57,898 bases of DNA from Pseudomonas sp. GM79 (lineage in GTDB: Bacteria; Pseudomonadota; Gammaproteobacteria; Pseudomonadales; Pseudomonadaceae), in contig NZ_AKJE01000051.1 in NCBI RefSeq assembly GCF_000282495.1, positions 1 through 57,898 on the forward strand. The letters are read 5' to 3'. Positions 28,220-36,270 of the stretch are shown here, in pieces. The translations under genes were made by a program, and so were the position numbers. The notes below the pieces were generated by a model. The model was given only the letters and a program-made list of their open reading frames with translations, did not search any database and had not been told where the DNA came from. Within the stretch, counting starts at the first letter, position 1. Each line of letters opens with the position of its first letter.

Positions 28220-29517
28220 ATCAGTACGACAACGAACATGCTCATTCCTATTACGCCGCGTCGGCCAACAGCTTGGCGCCCTACCCCGTGCTGGCTTCCG
28301 ACCTCACGGCCGATGTCTGCGTGGTGGGCGGCGGCTTTACCGGGGTTAACACCGCGATCGAACTGGCGCAGCGCGGGCTCTCGGTGATTCTGCTGGAAGG
28401 CCGGCGGATCGGCTGGGGCGCGAGCGGGCGTAATGGCGGGCAGTTGATCCGCGGCATCGGCCATGACGTCAGCGGTTTCGCCCGATATGTCGGTCAGGAC
28501 GGCGTGCGCTATTTGGAGCGTGCAGGCATCGAATCGGTGGAACTGGTGGGCAATCGCATCCGTGAGCATGGGATCGATTGCGACCTGCGCTGGGGCTTCT
28601 GCGAGCTGGCCAACACCCCGGCGCAGTTCGAGGCGTTCAAGGCGGAACTGCAAAACCTTGCCGAATTGGGTTACAGCCATGAAACCCGACTCGTCGGCCC
28701 CGAGCAGATCCGCCAGCAAGTGGTGGGCTCCGATGTTTATGCCGGCGGCCTGATCGACATGGGTTCGGGTCATTTGCATCCGCTGAATCTGGTGCTTGGC
28801 GAAGCGCGCGTTGCCGAATCCCTCGGGGTGCGAATATTCGAACAAAGCCCGGTGCTGGAGTTGATCCATGGCAGCACCGTTCAGGTTCGTTGCGCCGGCG
28901 GCACGGTGCGCGCCGGTAGTCTGGTGCTGGCCTGCAACGCGCACCTGGAAGAACTCGAACCACACCTGAGCGGCAAGGTTTTACCGGCAGGCAGTTACAT
29001 CATCGCCACCGAGCCTTTGGCACCTGAGGTTGCCGCGCAATTGATCCCGCAGAACCTGGCGCTGTGCGACCAGAAAGTCGGCCTCGATTACTACCGGCTC
29101 TCGGCGGATCGACGCTTGTTGTTCGGCGGTGCCTGCCATTATTCCGGGCGCGATCCGGGGGATATCGGCGCTTATATGCGGCCAAAAATGCTCAAGGTCT
29201 TCCCGCAATTGGCTGATGTGCGCATCGACTATCAATGGGGCGGCATGATCGGCATCACCGCCAACCGCTTTCCCCAGGCCGGACGCTTGAGCCAGTACCC
29301 GAACGTGTTCTACGCCCAGGGTTACTCCGGTCATGGCCTGAACGTGACCCATTGGTGCGCACGGTTGCTGGCCGAAGCGATTCATGCCGGGCACAGCAAG
29401 GGGCTCGACGTTTTCAGCGCCGTCCCGCACATGACCTTCCCCGGTGGAAAAGCCCTGCGCTCACCGCTGCTGGCCCTCGGCATGTTCTGGTATCGCCTGC
29501 GCGAATTGCTCGGCTGA
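28216..29517 (+). CDS. puuB: FAD-dependent gamma-glutamylpolyamine oxidase (PuuB-like)
   Basis: A 433-residue DAO-superfamily flavoenzyme. The N-terminal dinucleotide fold reads DVCVVGGGFTGVNTAIELAQ, followed by the PuuB-type GWGASGRNGGQLIRGIG. Near the C-terminus are YQWGGMIGITANRFPQ and YAQGYSGHGLNVTHW. PuuB oxidises gamma-glutamylputrescine to the aldehyde with release of ammonia and peroxide. The next enzymes (PuuC dehydrogenase, PuuD hydrolase) are not in this window. Four-base overlap with the binding-protein gene indicates one operon. Confidence 0.9.
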   Translation: MNQYDNEHAHSYYAASANSLAPYPVLASDLTADVCVVGGGFTGVNTAIELAQRGLSVILLEGRRIGWGASGRNGGQLIRGIGHDVSGFARYVGQDGVRYLERAGIESVELVGNRIREHGIDCDLRWGFCELANTPAQFEAFKAELQNLAELGYSHETRLVGPEQIRQQVVGSDVYAGGLIDMGSGHLHPLNLVLGEARVAESLGVRIFEQSPVLELIHGSTVQVRCAGGTVRAGSLVLACNAHLEELEPHLSGKVLPAGSYIIATEPLAPEVAAQLIPQNLALCDQKVGLDYYRLSADRRLLFGGACHYSGRDPGDIGAYMRPKMLKVFPQLADVRIDYQWGGMIGITANRFPQAGRLSQYPNVFYAQGYSGHGLNVTHWCARLLAEAIHAGHSKGLDVFSAVPHMTFPGGKALRSPLLALGMFWYRLRELLG

Positions 29518-29530
29518 AGGGGGTGCCATC

Positions 29531-29680
29531 GTGGGTACTGGTTTACTCGCGAGGGCGACATGTCAGCCACTTATTGGTTGAGTGTCAGGCCGTCTTCGCG
29601 AGCAAGCCCGCTCCCACAATTGACCGAGTTCTCTCAGAGGAATGCGGTCGAATGTGGGAGCGGGCTTGCTCGCGAAGAAC
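29531..29680. repeat. Degenerate REPIN plus a third REP
   Basis: 29531-29618 is a REPIN whose left arm is eroded (GTGGGTACTGGTTTACTCGC); the right arm is intact. A further full REP, ATGTGGGAGCGGGCTTGCTC, follows at 29652-29680. The rest of the 288-base gap before pqiA holds no other feature I can see. Confidence 0.85.
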
Positions 29681-29805
29681 GATGACGCGGTCGATCAGAC
29701 TTTATGTCCCCGTCCTCTTGATCAGTCTTTTAATTTGCTCAATCGCAAGTCACTTCTATATTGAGGGAGTGCTCTGACTTTCCTGCCTCCTCGCGAGTGC
29801 GGCCT

Positions 29806-30402
29806 ATGGCTACGACTGACCAACTGATCATCTGCGAGCACTGCGACTGCGTGTATGAAAAAGTCACGCTCGCCAAACATCAGAAAGCCCTGTGTACCTG
29901 CTGCGGCGGCGTGCTGCAGCGTTATAACGGACTGTCGGTGGAGCAGCGGCTGGCGTTGGCCTTCACGGCAACGGTGCTGTGGATTTTCGCCAACTTCTAT
30001 CCCGTCATGAGCATCAGCCTCAAGGGCCTGAAAAACAGTGCGACGCTATGGGATTCGGTATTGGCGTTGAGCCAGGGGCCGATCACCTTTATTGCGCTGG
30101 TGGCGGCGATATCCATCATCATCGCGCCGCTTTTTCAACTGGTGTTGCTGATCTGGGTCCTGAGCTTCGCCCTCGTGCATCGGCGCTCGCCAGGCTTCAA
30201 GCTGTGCATGCGCTGGCTGGAAACCCTCAGGCCCTGGAGCATGCTCGAGGTTTGTCTGCTGGGGGCAATGGTGGCGGTGTTCAAACTGGCAGGTTTGCTC
30301 GATGTAATACCCGGCCTTGGCCTGTTTGCCCTGGCTGTCCTCAGCCTGCTGCTGATCCGCATCGCCGGGCGCGATGTACGTGATTTGTGGGACACCCTAT
30401 GA
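29806..30402 (+). CDS. PqiA half-protein 1 (paraquat-inducible protein A domain)
   Basis: A 198-residue inner-membrane protein equal to one of the two PqiA domains of the 417-residue E. coli protein. The N-terminal zinc-ribbon-like cysteines are visible (ICEHCDCVYE, LCTCCGG), then four helices (about 48-70, 92-118, 120-142, 160-190). Pqi is an MCE-type lipid-transport system spanning the envelope. ATG 29806 is preferred; an in-frame TTG at 29761 lies in non-coding-looking sequence. The stop overlaps the start of the second half by four bases. Confidence 0.88.
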   Translation: MATTDQLIICEHCDCVYEKVTLAKHQKALCTCCGGVLQRYNGLSVEQRLALAFTATVLWIFANFYPVMSISLKGLKNSATLWDSVLALSQGPITFIALVAAISIIIAPLFQLVLLIWVLSFALVHRRSPGFKLCMRWLETLRPWSMLEVCLLGAMVAVFKLAGLLDVIPGLGLFALAVLSLLLIRIAGRDVRDLWDTL

Positions 30403-31079
30403 ACAGGCCACCGCTCGCCAGCGAACTCAACCTGTGCCTGTGCCATAGCTGCGGCCTGGCCTGCGACATCACCGATAACCCTCACGAATGCCCACGCTGC
30501 GGCGCGCCCCTGCATGCTCGCAAAACCAACTCATTGACCCGCACATGGGCCTACTTGCTGACCTCGCTGGTGTTCTATGTCCCGGCCAATCTGCTGCCGG
30601 TGATGAACACCAGTCTGTTCGGCAGCGGCTCCGACAGCACCATCATGAGCGGTGTGCTGGAGTTCTGGGCACACGGTGCGTGGGACATTGCCCTGATTAT
30701 TTTCATCGCCAGCATCGCAGTGCCAGGCATCAAGTTCGTTGCCCTCTCCCTGCTGCTGATCACCGTGCAACGCGGCAGCCTTTGGGCGCGCAAGGAGCGT
30801 TCGAAGCTTTACCGTTTCGTCGAGCTGATCGGCTACTGGTCGATGCTCGATGTGATTGTTGTCGCACTGGTCGCCGCACTGGTGAAATTCCAGGCCCTGG
30901 GCGATATTCAACCGCGCCCGGGTATTCTGTTTTTTGGTCTGGTGGTGGTATTCACCATGCTGTCTGCCATGAGTTTCGACCCGCGGCTGATCTGGGATAA
31001 CGAGCGGGATAACGAGCGGGACAACAAGCGGGACAACCCACCCAACGAGGAGGTCATGGATGAAGTCGCAAGCCACTGA
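30399..31079 (+). CDS. PqiA half-protein 2 with C-terminal DNER repeats
   Basis: A 226-residue partner of the preceding gene: zinc-ribbon cysteines LCLCHSCGLACD and CPRCGAP, then four helices. The two halves together equal full-length PqiA, so here the protein is encoded by two coupled genes (ATGA overlap) rather than one. The tail contains a tetrapeptide repeat, DNERDNERDNKRDNPP, made by a 12-base tandem repeat (about 30997-31040) that could change length by slippage. The gene overlaps pqiB by 20 bases. Confidence 0.88.
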   Translation: MNRPPLASELNLCLCHSCGLACDITDNPHECPRCGAPLHARKTNSLTRTWAYLLTSLVFYVPANLLPVMNTSLFGSGSDSTIMSGVLEFWAHGAWDIALIIFIASIAVPGIKFVALSLLLITVQRGSLWARKERSKLYRFVELIGYWSMLDVIVVALVAALVKFQALGDIQPRPGILFFGLVVVFTMLSAMSFDPRLIWDNERDNERDNKRDNPPNEEVMDEVASH

Positions 31080-32715
31080 TGGGCCGCAAGACCCCGGCCA
31101 GGCCAGTATCAAGACCCGTCGCTTCAGCGTTTCGCTGGTGTGGATTGTGCCGATCGTTGCGGTGCTGGTGGGGATCTCCCTGGTGATACACAGCATGATG
31201 CAGGAAGGCCCGACCATCACCGTCACGTTCAAGACCGGTAGCGGTCTTACGGCCAACAAGACCGAGGTCAAATACCGCAGCGTGGTCATCGGCCATGTCT
31301 CGGAAGTGAAGCTGAGCAACGATCAAAAAAGCGTTAACGCCACGATCAAACTCGACAAACAGGCTGAGAACTTCACCCGCGAAGATTCGCAATTCTGGGT
31401 CGTGCGACCGCGCATTGGTGCCGGCGGCGTCTCGGGCATCGATACCCTGCTGTCAGGCGATTACATTGGTGCCGACATCGGCGTGGCCAATATCCGTTCC
31501 AAACACTTCATTGGTCTGGAAAACCCACCGCCCATTACCTATGGCGAGCCGGGCAAGCGCTTCATGCTGCACACCCAGGACCTTGGCTCGCTGGACATCG
31601 GCTCCCCCGTCTATTACCGCAAGATTCCAGTCGGGCAAGTGGTGGCGTATGCGCTGAATGCCGACGGCAAAGGGGTGAACATCGAAATTTTCGTGCATTC
31701 GCCCAATGACGTCTTCGTCACGCAGAACACCCGGTTCTGGAACGCCAGTGGTATCGATGTGAGCGTGGGTGCCAATGGTTTTGCGGTGAATACCGAATCC
31801 CTGTCTTCGTTGTTGGTGGGCGGCATCGCGTTTCGCGCGCCGGAATACAGCCCCAATGATCAGCCGGCCAGCGAGAATAAAGCCTTCGACCTGTTCGAAG
31901 ACCAGCAAACCGCCCTCGCGCCCCCCTTTGGCAAGGGGCAGTACCTGAGTTTGCGCTTCGATCAGGCACTGCGCGGGCTGAAAATTGATGCGCCGGTGGA
32001 GTTCCTCGGCATCGAATTTGGCAGAGTCGTCTCGGTCAATCTGGATTTCGACGCGAAAAAGCGCAGCTTCCCGGTCAATGTCGGCATCGTGATCTACCCG
32101 CAACGCCTCGGTCAGGCTCATACCAAAATGCTCGAGGCCTTGAAGCATGACCCGAATGACGAAGCCGCTGGTGTGCGGCTGATGGGCAGCTTCATCGAAA
32201 ATGGCCTGCGAGCCCAGGCCCGTAGCGGCAATCTGTTGACCGGCCAGCTCTACATCGCGCTCGACTTCTACCCCGACGCAGAGAAAGTCGTGTTCGATCC
32301 AACCGCCCGCCCCGTCACCATCCCCACCATTCCTGGCAGCCTCGAGCAGTTGCAGGAAAAACTGGAGAACATGGTTAACAAGATCAACCAGCTACCGATC
32401 GACCGCATTGCCGGCAATCTCGACAGCAACCTCGTCGAACTGCGCAAGGGCCTCGTACAGTTCAACGCCAGGACCCTGCCCGGCGTGCAGACCACCTTGG
32501 GGGACGTCAGCAAGGCCTTGCAATCGGCCAGCTCGACCTTGGCCGAGGATTCGCCGCAACGGGAGCAGTTGACCCAGACCCTGGACGAACTCGGGCGCAT
32601 GTCACGCTCCTTGCGTGAACTCTCGGATTACCTGGGCCGGCATCCGGAATCGCTGATTCGCGGTCGTCCCGACAACGCCGCACCGATGGATATGAAGGCG
32701 CCACCGCGCAACTGA
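31060..32715 (+). CDS. pqiB: PqiB-like MCE protein
   Basis: A 551-residue protein with one N-terminal membrane helix (about 25-45) and three MCE/MlaD domains (about 48-140, 162-250, 285-385). It ends in a helical C-terminal region (LEQLQEKLENMVNKINQL ...) that builds the PqiB needle across the periplasm; E. coli PqiB has 546 residues. MCE rings move lipids between membranes. GAGGAG lies 7 bases before ATG 31060. Operon pqiA1-pqiA2-pqiB-pqiC. Confidence 0.92.
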   Translation: MKSQATDGPQDPGQASIKTRRFSVSLVWIVPIVAVLVGISLVIHSMMQEGPTITVTFKTGSGLTANKTEVKYRSVVIGHVSEVKLSNDQKSVNATIKLDKQAENFTREDSQFWVVRPRIGAGGVSGIDTLLSGDYIGADIGVANIRSKHFIGLENPPPITYGEPGKRFMLHTQDLGSLDIGSPVYYRKIPVGQVVAYALNADGKGVNIEIFVHSPNDVFVTQNTRFWNASGIDVSVGANGFAVNTESLSSLLVGGIAFRAPEYSPNDQPASENKAFDLFEDQQTALAPPFGKGQYLSLRFDQALRGLKIDAPVEFLGIEFGRVVSVNLDFDAKKRSFPVNVGIVIYPQRLGQAHTKMLEALKHDPNDEAAGVRLMGSFIENGLRAQARSGNLLTGQLYIALDFYPDAEKVVFDPTARPVTIPTIPGSLEQLQEKLENMVNKINQLPIDRIAGNLDSNLVELRKGLVQFNARTLPGVQTTLGDVSKALQSASSTLAEDSPQREQLTQTLDELGRMSRSLRELSDYLGRHPESLIRGRPDNAAPMDMKAPPRN

Positions 32716-32732
32716 CCACAGGAGCAATACCC

Positions 32733-33287
32733 ATGGCTTTCCCGCTGAAGATCTCGCTGGTCACTGTGCTGTTACTGCTCACCGCTTGCCGCAGCGATCC
32801 GATTCAGTTCCATACCCTGACCCCGCCCCAACTGAGTGGCGCAAGCGGCGGCACGGAGATTCAGATTGAAGGCATCACGGTGCCGCCCCAGGTCGATCGG
32901 CCGCAGATTGTCATTCGCCAAGGTAACAGTGGCCTGGCGATCCTCGAAACCGAATGGTGGGCGGCGAGTCTGGTGGATGAATTGCGCAGCGCCTTGATCG
33001 ATCAACTGGTCACCAGCAATCTGCAACGCAGAGTGTCGTTGCGACTGGACGTGCAGCGCTTTGATTCGATCCCCGGTCAATACGCGTTGATCGACGTCAA
33101 ATGGCGCCTGCGCAATCTCGGCCCCGGCGATGCGGCGCTGATCACCTGTCGCAGCACGTTGCAGACCCCCGCCGGCCCGAGCATTGATGAGCTGGTGGTC
33201 GCCCATCAGAACAATGTGAAACGGTTAGCTGCCGCCATTAGCCAGGCTGCAATCGGATCTTCACGGGGCTGTCCGTCGGTCAAGTAG
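32733..33287 (+). CDS. pqiC: PqiC-like outer-membrane lipoprotein (ABC transport auxiliary)
   Basis: A 184-residue lipoprotein with lipobox LTAC (Cys19). The PqiC/ABC-auxiliary fold is seen as VPPQVDRPQIVIRQGNSGL, LETEWWAASLVDELRSALID and DVQRFDSIPGQYALIDVKW. It anchors the PqiB needle at the outer membrane. AGGAG precedes the ATG. It is the last gene of the pqi operon; a hairpin lies 17 bases after its stop. Confidence 0.9.
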   Translation: MAFPLKISLVTVLLLLTACRSDPIQFHTLTPPQLSGASGGTEIQIEGITVPPQVDRPQIVIRQGNSGLAILETEWWAASLVDELRSALIDQLVTSNLQRRVSLRLDVQRFDSIPGQYALIDVKWRLRNLGPGDAALITCRSTLQTPAGPSIDELVVAHQNNVKRLAAAISQAAIGSSRGCPSVK

Positions 33288-33303
33288 CCAGTGCGCGGTT
33301 TTC

Positions 33304-33345
33304 CCTCGGTGGCAAAGCACGTAGGATGCCGCCCAACCACCGAGG
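33304..33345 (+). promoter_or_regulatory. Hairpin covering the ribosome binding site of the MFS gene
   Basis: CCTCGGTGG (33304-33312) pairs perfectly with CCACCGAGG (33337-33345). The GAGG at 33342-33345 is the Shine-Dalgarno site of ATG 33353, so the stem hides it. There is no T-tract, which argues against a simple terminator for pqiC. Confidence 0.5.
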
Positions 33346-33352
33346 CTGACCG

Positions 33353-34597
33353 ATGTCCCATACAGGTACCCTTCAGGGTTCAAGCGTAAGAATCCTGATT
33401 TATCTTCTGTTCGCGATCCAGCTCATCTCCATGGGCGCGATGGAAATGAGCGGGCCGTTCTGGCCCGTCCATCTGCGTGGGCTGACGTCGTCGGAGTCGG
33501 TATTCAGCTTCGCCAGTATCGCCGTCTACGTCGGGCCGATGCTGGGGATTATGCTGACCAGCGCATTCTGGGGCCGTATCGGCGACCGGTATGGCCACAA
33601 GTTGATGATGATCCGCGCCCTGGCCGGTTTGTCATTGACCCAGCTTGGGCTGGCCCTCTGCAGCGATATCTGGGTGATCCTGCTCCTGCGCTTCTTGCAG
33701 GGCGCGTTCGCCGGGTACATCGCCCCGGCCCAGGCTTACGGCGTCAGCATTGAAGCGCCTTCACGCCGGGCGCGGCTGTTTGCAATCCTGCAAATATCCA
33801 CCAACGTCGGTTCGTTGCTCGGTGCCGTGGTCGGCGGGCTGATCCTCGATTACGCGACCTTCTTCTGGATCAACATCATTGCCTCGGCCCTCTGTGCGAT
33901 CTGCACCGTGGTGGCGGCCGTGACCTTGCCGGATGTGCCGCCGGTGAAGAAAGCACCGGTGGTGGATGCCACTGCACCGGTCAAGCGTTCACGTAGCGTG
34001 TGGCAAGGCTCGCCGCTGCTGTCGTTGCTGGGCGTGATGGGAATTCTGTTGCTGGCGCGAATGCTGCCCCAGACTTCGTTCTCGCTGTATGTCAGCTCGG
34101 TGTTCGAGGTCCGCAACTCGGTGGTCGGCCTGTGCTATGGCTTACTGGCCTTGGGTTTCATCATCTCGGCGGCGCCGTGGTCGCGCTACTTCGAGCACCG
34201 TAGCCAGCAAGACACCCTGCACCGCATCACCTGCATTGTTATCGGTTGCATCGGCCTGACCGCCGTGGCCGGCATCACCCGCAACCCGGTGGTGTTTGTC
34301 ATTGCCTACTTCGTGTGGGGCGTGCTGCTGGGGGCGACGACGCCGGTGCTGATGGCACTGATCTCGAAAACCGCCGACAGCTCACAGCAGGGTTACGTGC
34401 TGGGGATTGCCCAAAGTACCGCGCAATTCGCCTCCATCGCGGGCATCTCGGCCGGTGGTTTGCTCAGCCAGGTCTATGGTTTGCAATACACCTACCTGTT
34501 TGTTTGCCTGGCCTACGTAGTCGCGCTGATTCCGATTGTCGCCTTGCGCTATTGGCCAGTGGTGATGCAACCGAGCCAGGTCCCTCCCGGCGATTGA
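33353..34597 (+). CDS. MFS transporter (12 helices, TetA/MdtG-like)
   Basis: A 414-residue major facilitator with 12 predicted helices. The cytoplasmic loop 2-3 motif is FWGRIGDRYGHKLMM, and motif C-like glycine and proline positions are in helix 5 (TNVGSLLGAVVGGLILD), which favours an antiporter/exporter. The start ATG has GAGG 7 bases upstream, inside a hairpin. It lies between pqiC and the iron-regulated sigma factor, on the same strand. A role in exporting a siderophore or its breakdown product is possible from context alone; a drug exporter is equally possible. Confidence 0.87.
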   Translation: MSHTGTLQGSSVRILIYLLFAIQLISMGAMEMSGPFWPVHLRGLTSSESVFSFASIAVYVGPMLGIMLTSAFWGRIGDRYGHKLMMIRALAGLSLTQLGLALCSDIWVILLLRFLQGAFAGYIAPAQAYGVSIEAPSRRARLFAILQISTNVGSLLGAVVGGLILDYATFFWINIIASALCAICTVVAAVTLPDVPPVKKAPVVDATAPVKRSRSVWQGSPLLSLLGVMGILLLARMLPQTSFSLYVSSVFEVRNSVVGLCYGLLALGFIISAAPWSRYFEHRSQQDTLHRITCIVIGCIGLTAVAGITRNPVVFVIAYFVWGVLLGATTPVLMALISKTADSSQQGYVLGIAQSTAQFASIAGISAGGLLSQVYGLQYTYLFVCLAYVVALIPIVALRYWPVVMQPSQVPPGD

Positions 34598-34642
34598 TCC
34601 TGAAGGCGCCTCTTGCGCCGCAGGGTCACAGTCAACTAGCAT

Positions 34643-34657
34643 TGGGAATACTTCTCA
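34643..34657 (+). promoter_or_regulatory. Candidate Fur box upstream of the fecI-like gene
   Basis: TGGGAATACTTCTCA matches the 7-1-7 pattern TGAGAATAATTCTCA at 13 of 15 bases. It lies 20 bases before ATG 34678 and would cover a weak -35 (TTGGGA). Iron-dependent repression of the sigma factor is expected for this system. Confidence 0.6.
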
Positions 34658-34677
34658 ATCGCTAAAAATTATCATCC

Positions 34678-35193
34678 ATGAGCGATACCCTGCCCGCAAC
34701 TCACAACAATCACCTGCGCATGATCGAGGCCCTGTACAGCGGCCATCATGGCTGGCTGTATGCCACGCTGCGCAAAAAACTGGGCAACGCCATGGATGCG
34801 GCCGATCTTGCACAGGACACCTTCACTCGCATACTCGCCTCCCGGGTCGCGGTCATTGAGCAGCCTCGGGCTTACCTGAGCTGCGTGGCCAAGGGCATTC
34901 TGGTCAATTGGTATCAGCGCAAGGCGCTCGAACGCGCCTACCTGGACGCCTTGGCGTTGCTGCCCGCGCCCGAAGCGCCCTCCCCCGAACTGCGCTTCAT
35001 GGTGCTGGAAACCCTGCACGAAATCGACGCGATGCTCGATTCCCTGCCGCCGCTGGTGAAGCGTACGTTCTTGCTGTCGCAGATCGGCGGGTTGAAGTAC
35101 GAGGACATCGCCGCGCAACTGGGCGTCTCGCTGATTACCGTCAAGCGCTACATGAAGCAGGCTTTCGTGCAATGCCTGATGCTGGTGGAATGA
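34678..35193 (+). CDS. FecI-like ECF sigma factor
   Basis: A 171-residue iron-starvation ECF sigma factor. Region 2 is seen as ALYSGHHGWLYATLRKKLG, AADLAQDTFTRILAS and YLSCVAKGILVNWYQRKAL; region 4 as LDSLPPLVKRTFLLSQIGG, LKYEDIAAQLGVSLITVKRY and MKQAFVQCL. It should direct transcription of the receptor gene downstream when the receptor signals that ligand is bound. No ribosome site precedes ATG 34678; an internal ATG at 34720 is possible, or the transcript may be nearly leaderless. The fecR-like gene starts immediately after its stop codon. Confidence 0.92.
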   Translation: MSDTLPATHNNHLRMIEALYSGHHGWLYATLRKKLGNAMDAADLAQDTFTRILASRVAVIEQPRAYLSCVAKGILVNWYQRKALERAYLDALALLPAPEAPSPELRFMVLETLHEIDAMLDSLPPLVKRTFLLSQIGGLKYEDIAAQLGVSLITVKRYMKQAFVQCLMLVE

Positions 35194-36171
35194 ATGTCGA
35201 CTCGCCACAGTGACGCGCAAATCGATCCGCGAATTCTCGAAGAAGCCGCCGAATGGCTGATGCGTCTGAGCGAAAGCGACTTCAACGAAACCCAGCGTGC
35301 CGAATGGGAGTGCTGGCGCGTCAGCAGCCCCGAGCGCCATCGCGCCTGGGCTCGTGCGCAATTGCTGCAAAGCAAGCTCGGCGGGCTGCCGCCGTCACTG
35401 GCGATGTCGACGCTGGATCGCCCAAGCAACCCTGAACGACGCACCGCGCTGGCAAAACTGGCGACTATCCTCGCGGTACTGCCCACCGGCTGGGGCAGTT
35501 GGAAACTGCTGGAGTCGCAACAATGGACGGCCGACTATCGGACTGTCGTGGGCCAACGTCGTGAAATGACCCTGGCCGACGGTTCGCACATCACCTTGAA
35601 TACCGACACCGCCATCGATGTGCTGTTCGACACCAACCAGCGACTGATCAACTTGCGCGAAGGTGAAATTCTGGTGCAGACCGTGCCGGATGTATTGCCC
35701 CTGGCCAGACCTTTTCTGGTCAGCACCCGTCAGGGGCGCATGCAGGCCTTGGGCACACGGTTTACCGTTCGCCAATGGCAGACCCGCACCCACCTTGCCG
35801 TGCTGGACGGCGCGGTCAGAGTCGAGTTGCCCCGTGACAGTCACGTCGCCCCATTGATCGTCAATGCCGGGCAACGCACCGACTTTTCCGCGCAAGCCTT
35901 TGGCCGGTTGAACCCGGTGGACAGCGCCGTCAGCGCCTGGGCTCAAGGCATGTTGATGGCTGACAACGTACGTCTGGCCGACTTCCTCGCCGAACTGGCG
36001 CGCTATCGCAATGGCTTCGTACGCTGCGACCCGGTCATTGCCGATCTGCGCATTTCCGGCGCCTTCCCCATCAGCGACACACAACGCACCTTGAACATGC
36101 TCGTGCAGACGTACCCAGTAATCGCCACCGGGCATTTAAGCGGCTATTGGGTCACGCTTTCTCCCGCCTGA
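35194..36171 (+). CDS. FecR-like transmembrane sigma regulator
   Basis: A 325-residue anti-sigma/regulator. The cytoplasmic N-terminal part (1-80) has the conserved sigma-binding WLMRLSES ... WECWRVSSPERHRAWARAQ. One membrane helix is at about 89-108. The periplasmic FecR domain (115-240) includes GQRREMTLADGSHITLNTDT, and the C-terminal domain ends with GAFPISDTQRTLNMLVQTYP. It carries the signal from the receptor's N-terminal domain to the sigma factor. ATG follows the sigma stop directly (TGAATG). Confidence 0.92.
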   Translation: MSTRHSDAQIDPRILEEAAEWLMRLSESDFNETQRAEWECWRVSSPERHRAWARAQLLQSKLGGLPPSLAMSTLDRPSNPERRTALAKLATILAVLPTGWGSWKLLESQQWTADYRTVVGQRREMTLADGSHITLNTDTAIDVLFDTNQRLINLREGEILVQTVPDVLPLARPFLVSTRQGRMQALGTRFTVRQWQTRTHLAVLDGAVRVELPRDSHVAPLIVNAGQRTDFSAQAFGRLNPVDSAVSAWAQGMLMADNVRLADFLAELARYRNGFVRCDPVIADLRISGAFPISDTQRTLNMLVQTYPVIATGHLSGYWVTLSPA

Positions 36172-36270
36172 GCTCGCAAAAAAATATTGCGGCGCGGGTG
36201 ATACTTTTTTTGATCTCGACTGGCTAGGGAAGGAAGAACTTCTCAACCTCGTCGAAAGGGTCATCACTCC

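Noticed and set aside
29761..29805. TTG start at 29761 for the first pqiA half
   Set aside because: The extra 15 residues (MRECSDFPASS...) do not fit the family and the region is the non-coding tail of a REP cluster; ATG 29806 puts the zinc ribbon at the expected distance.
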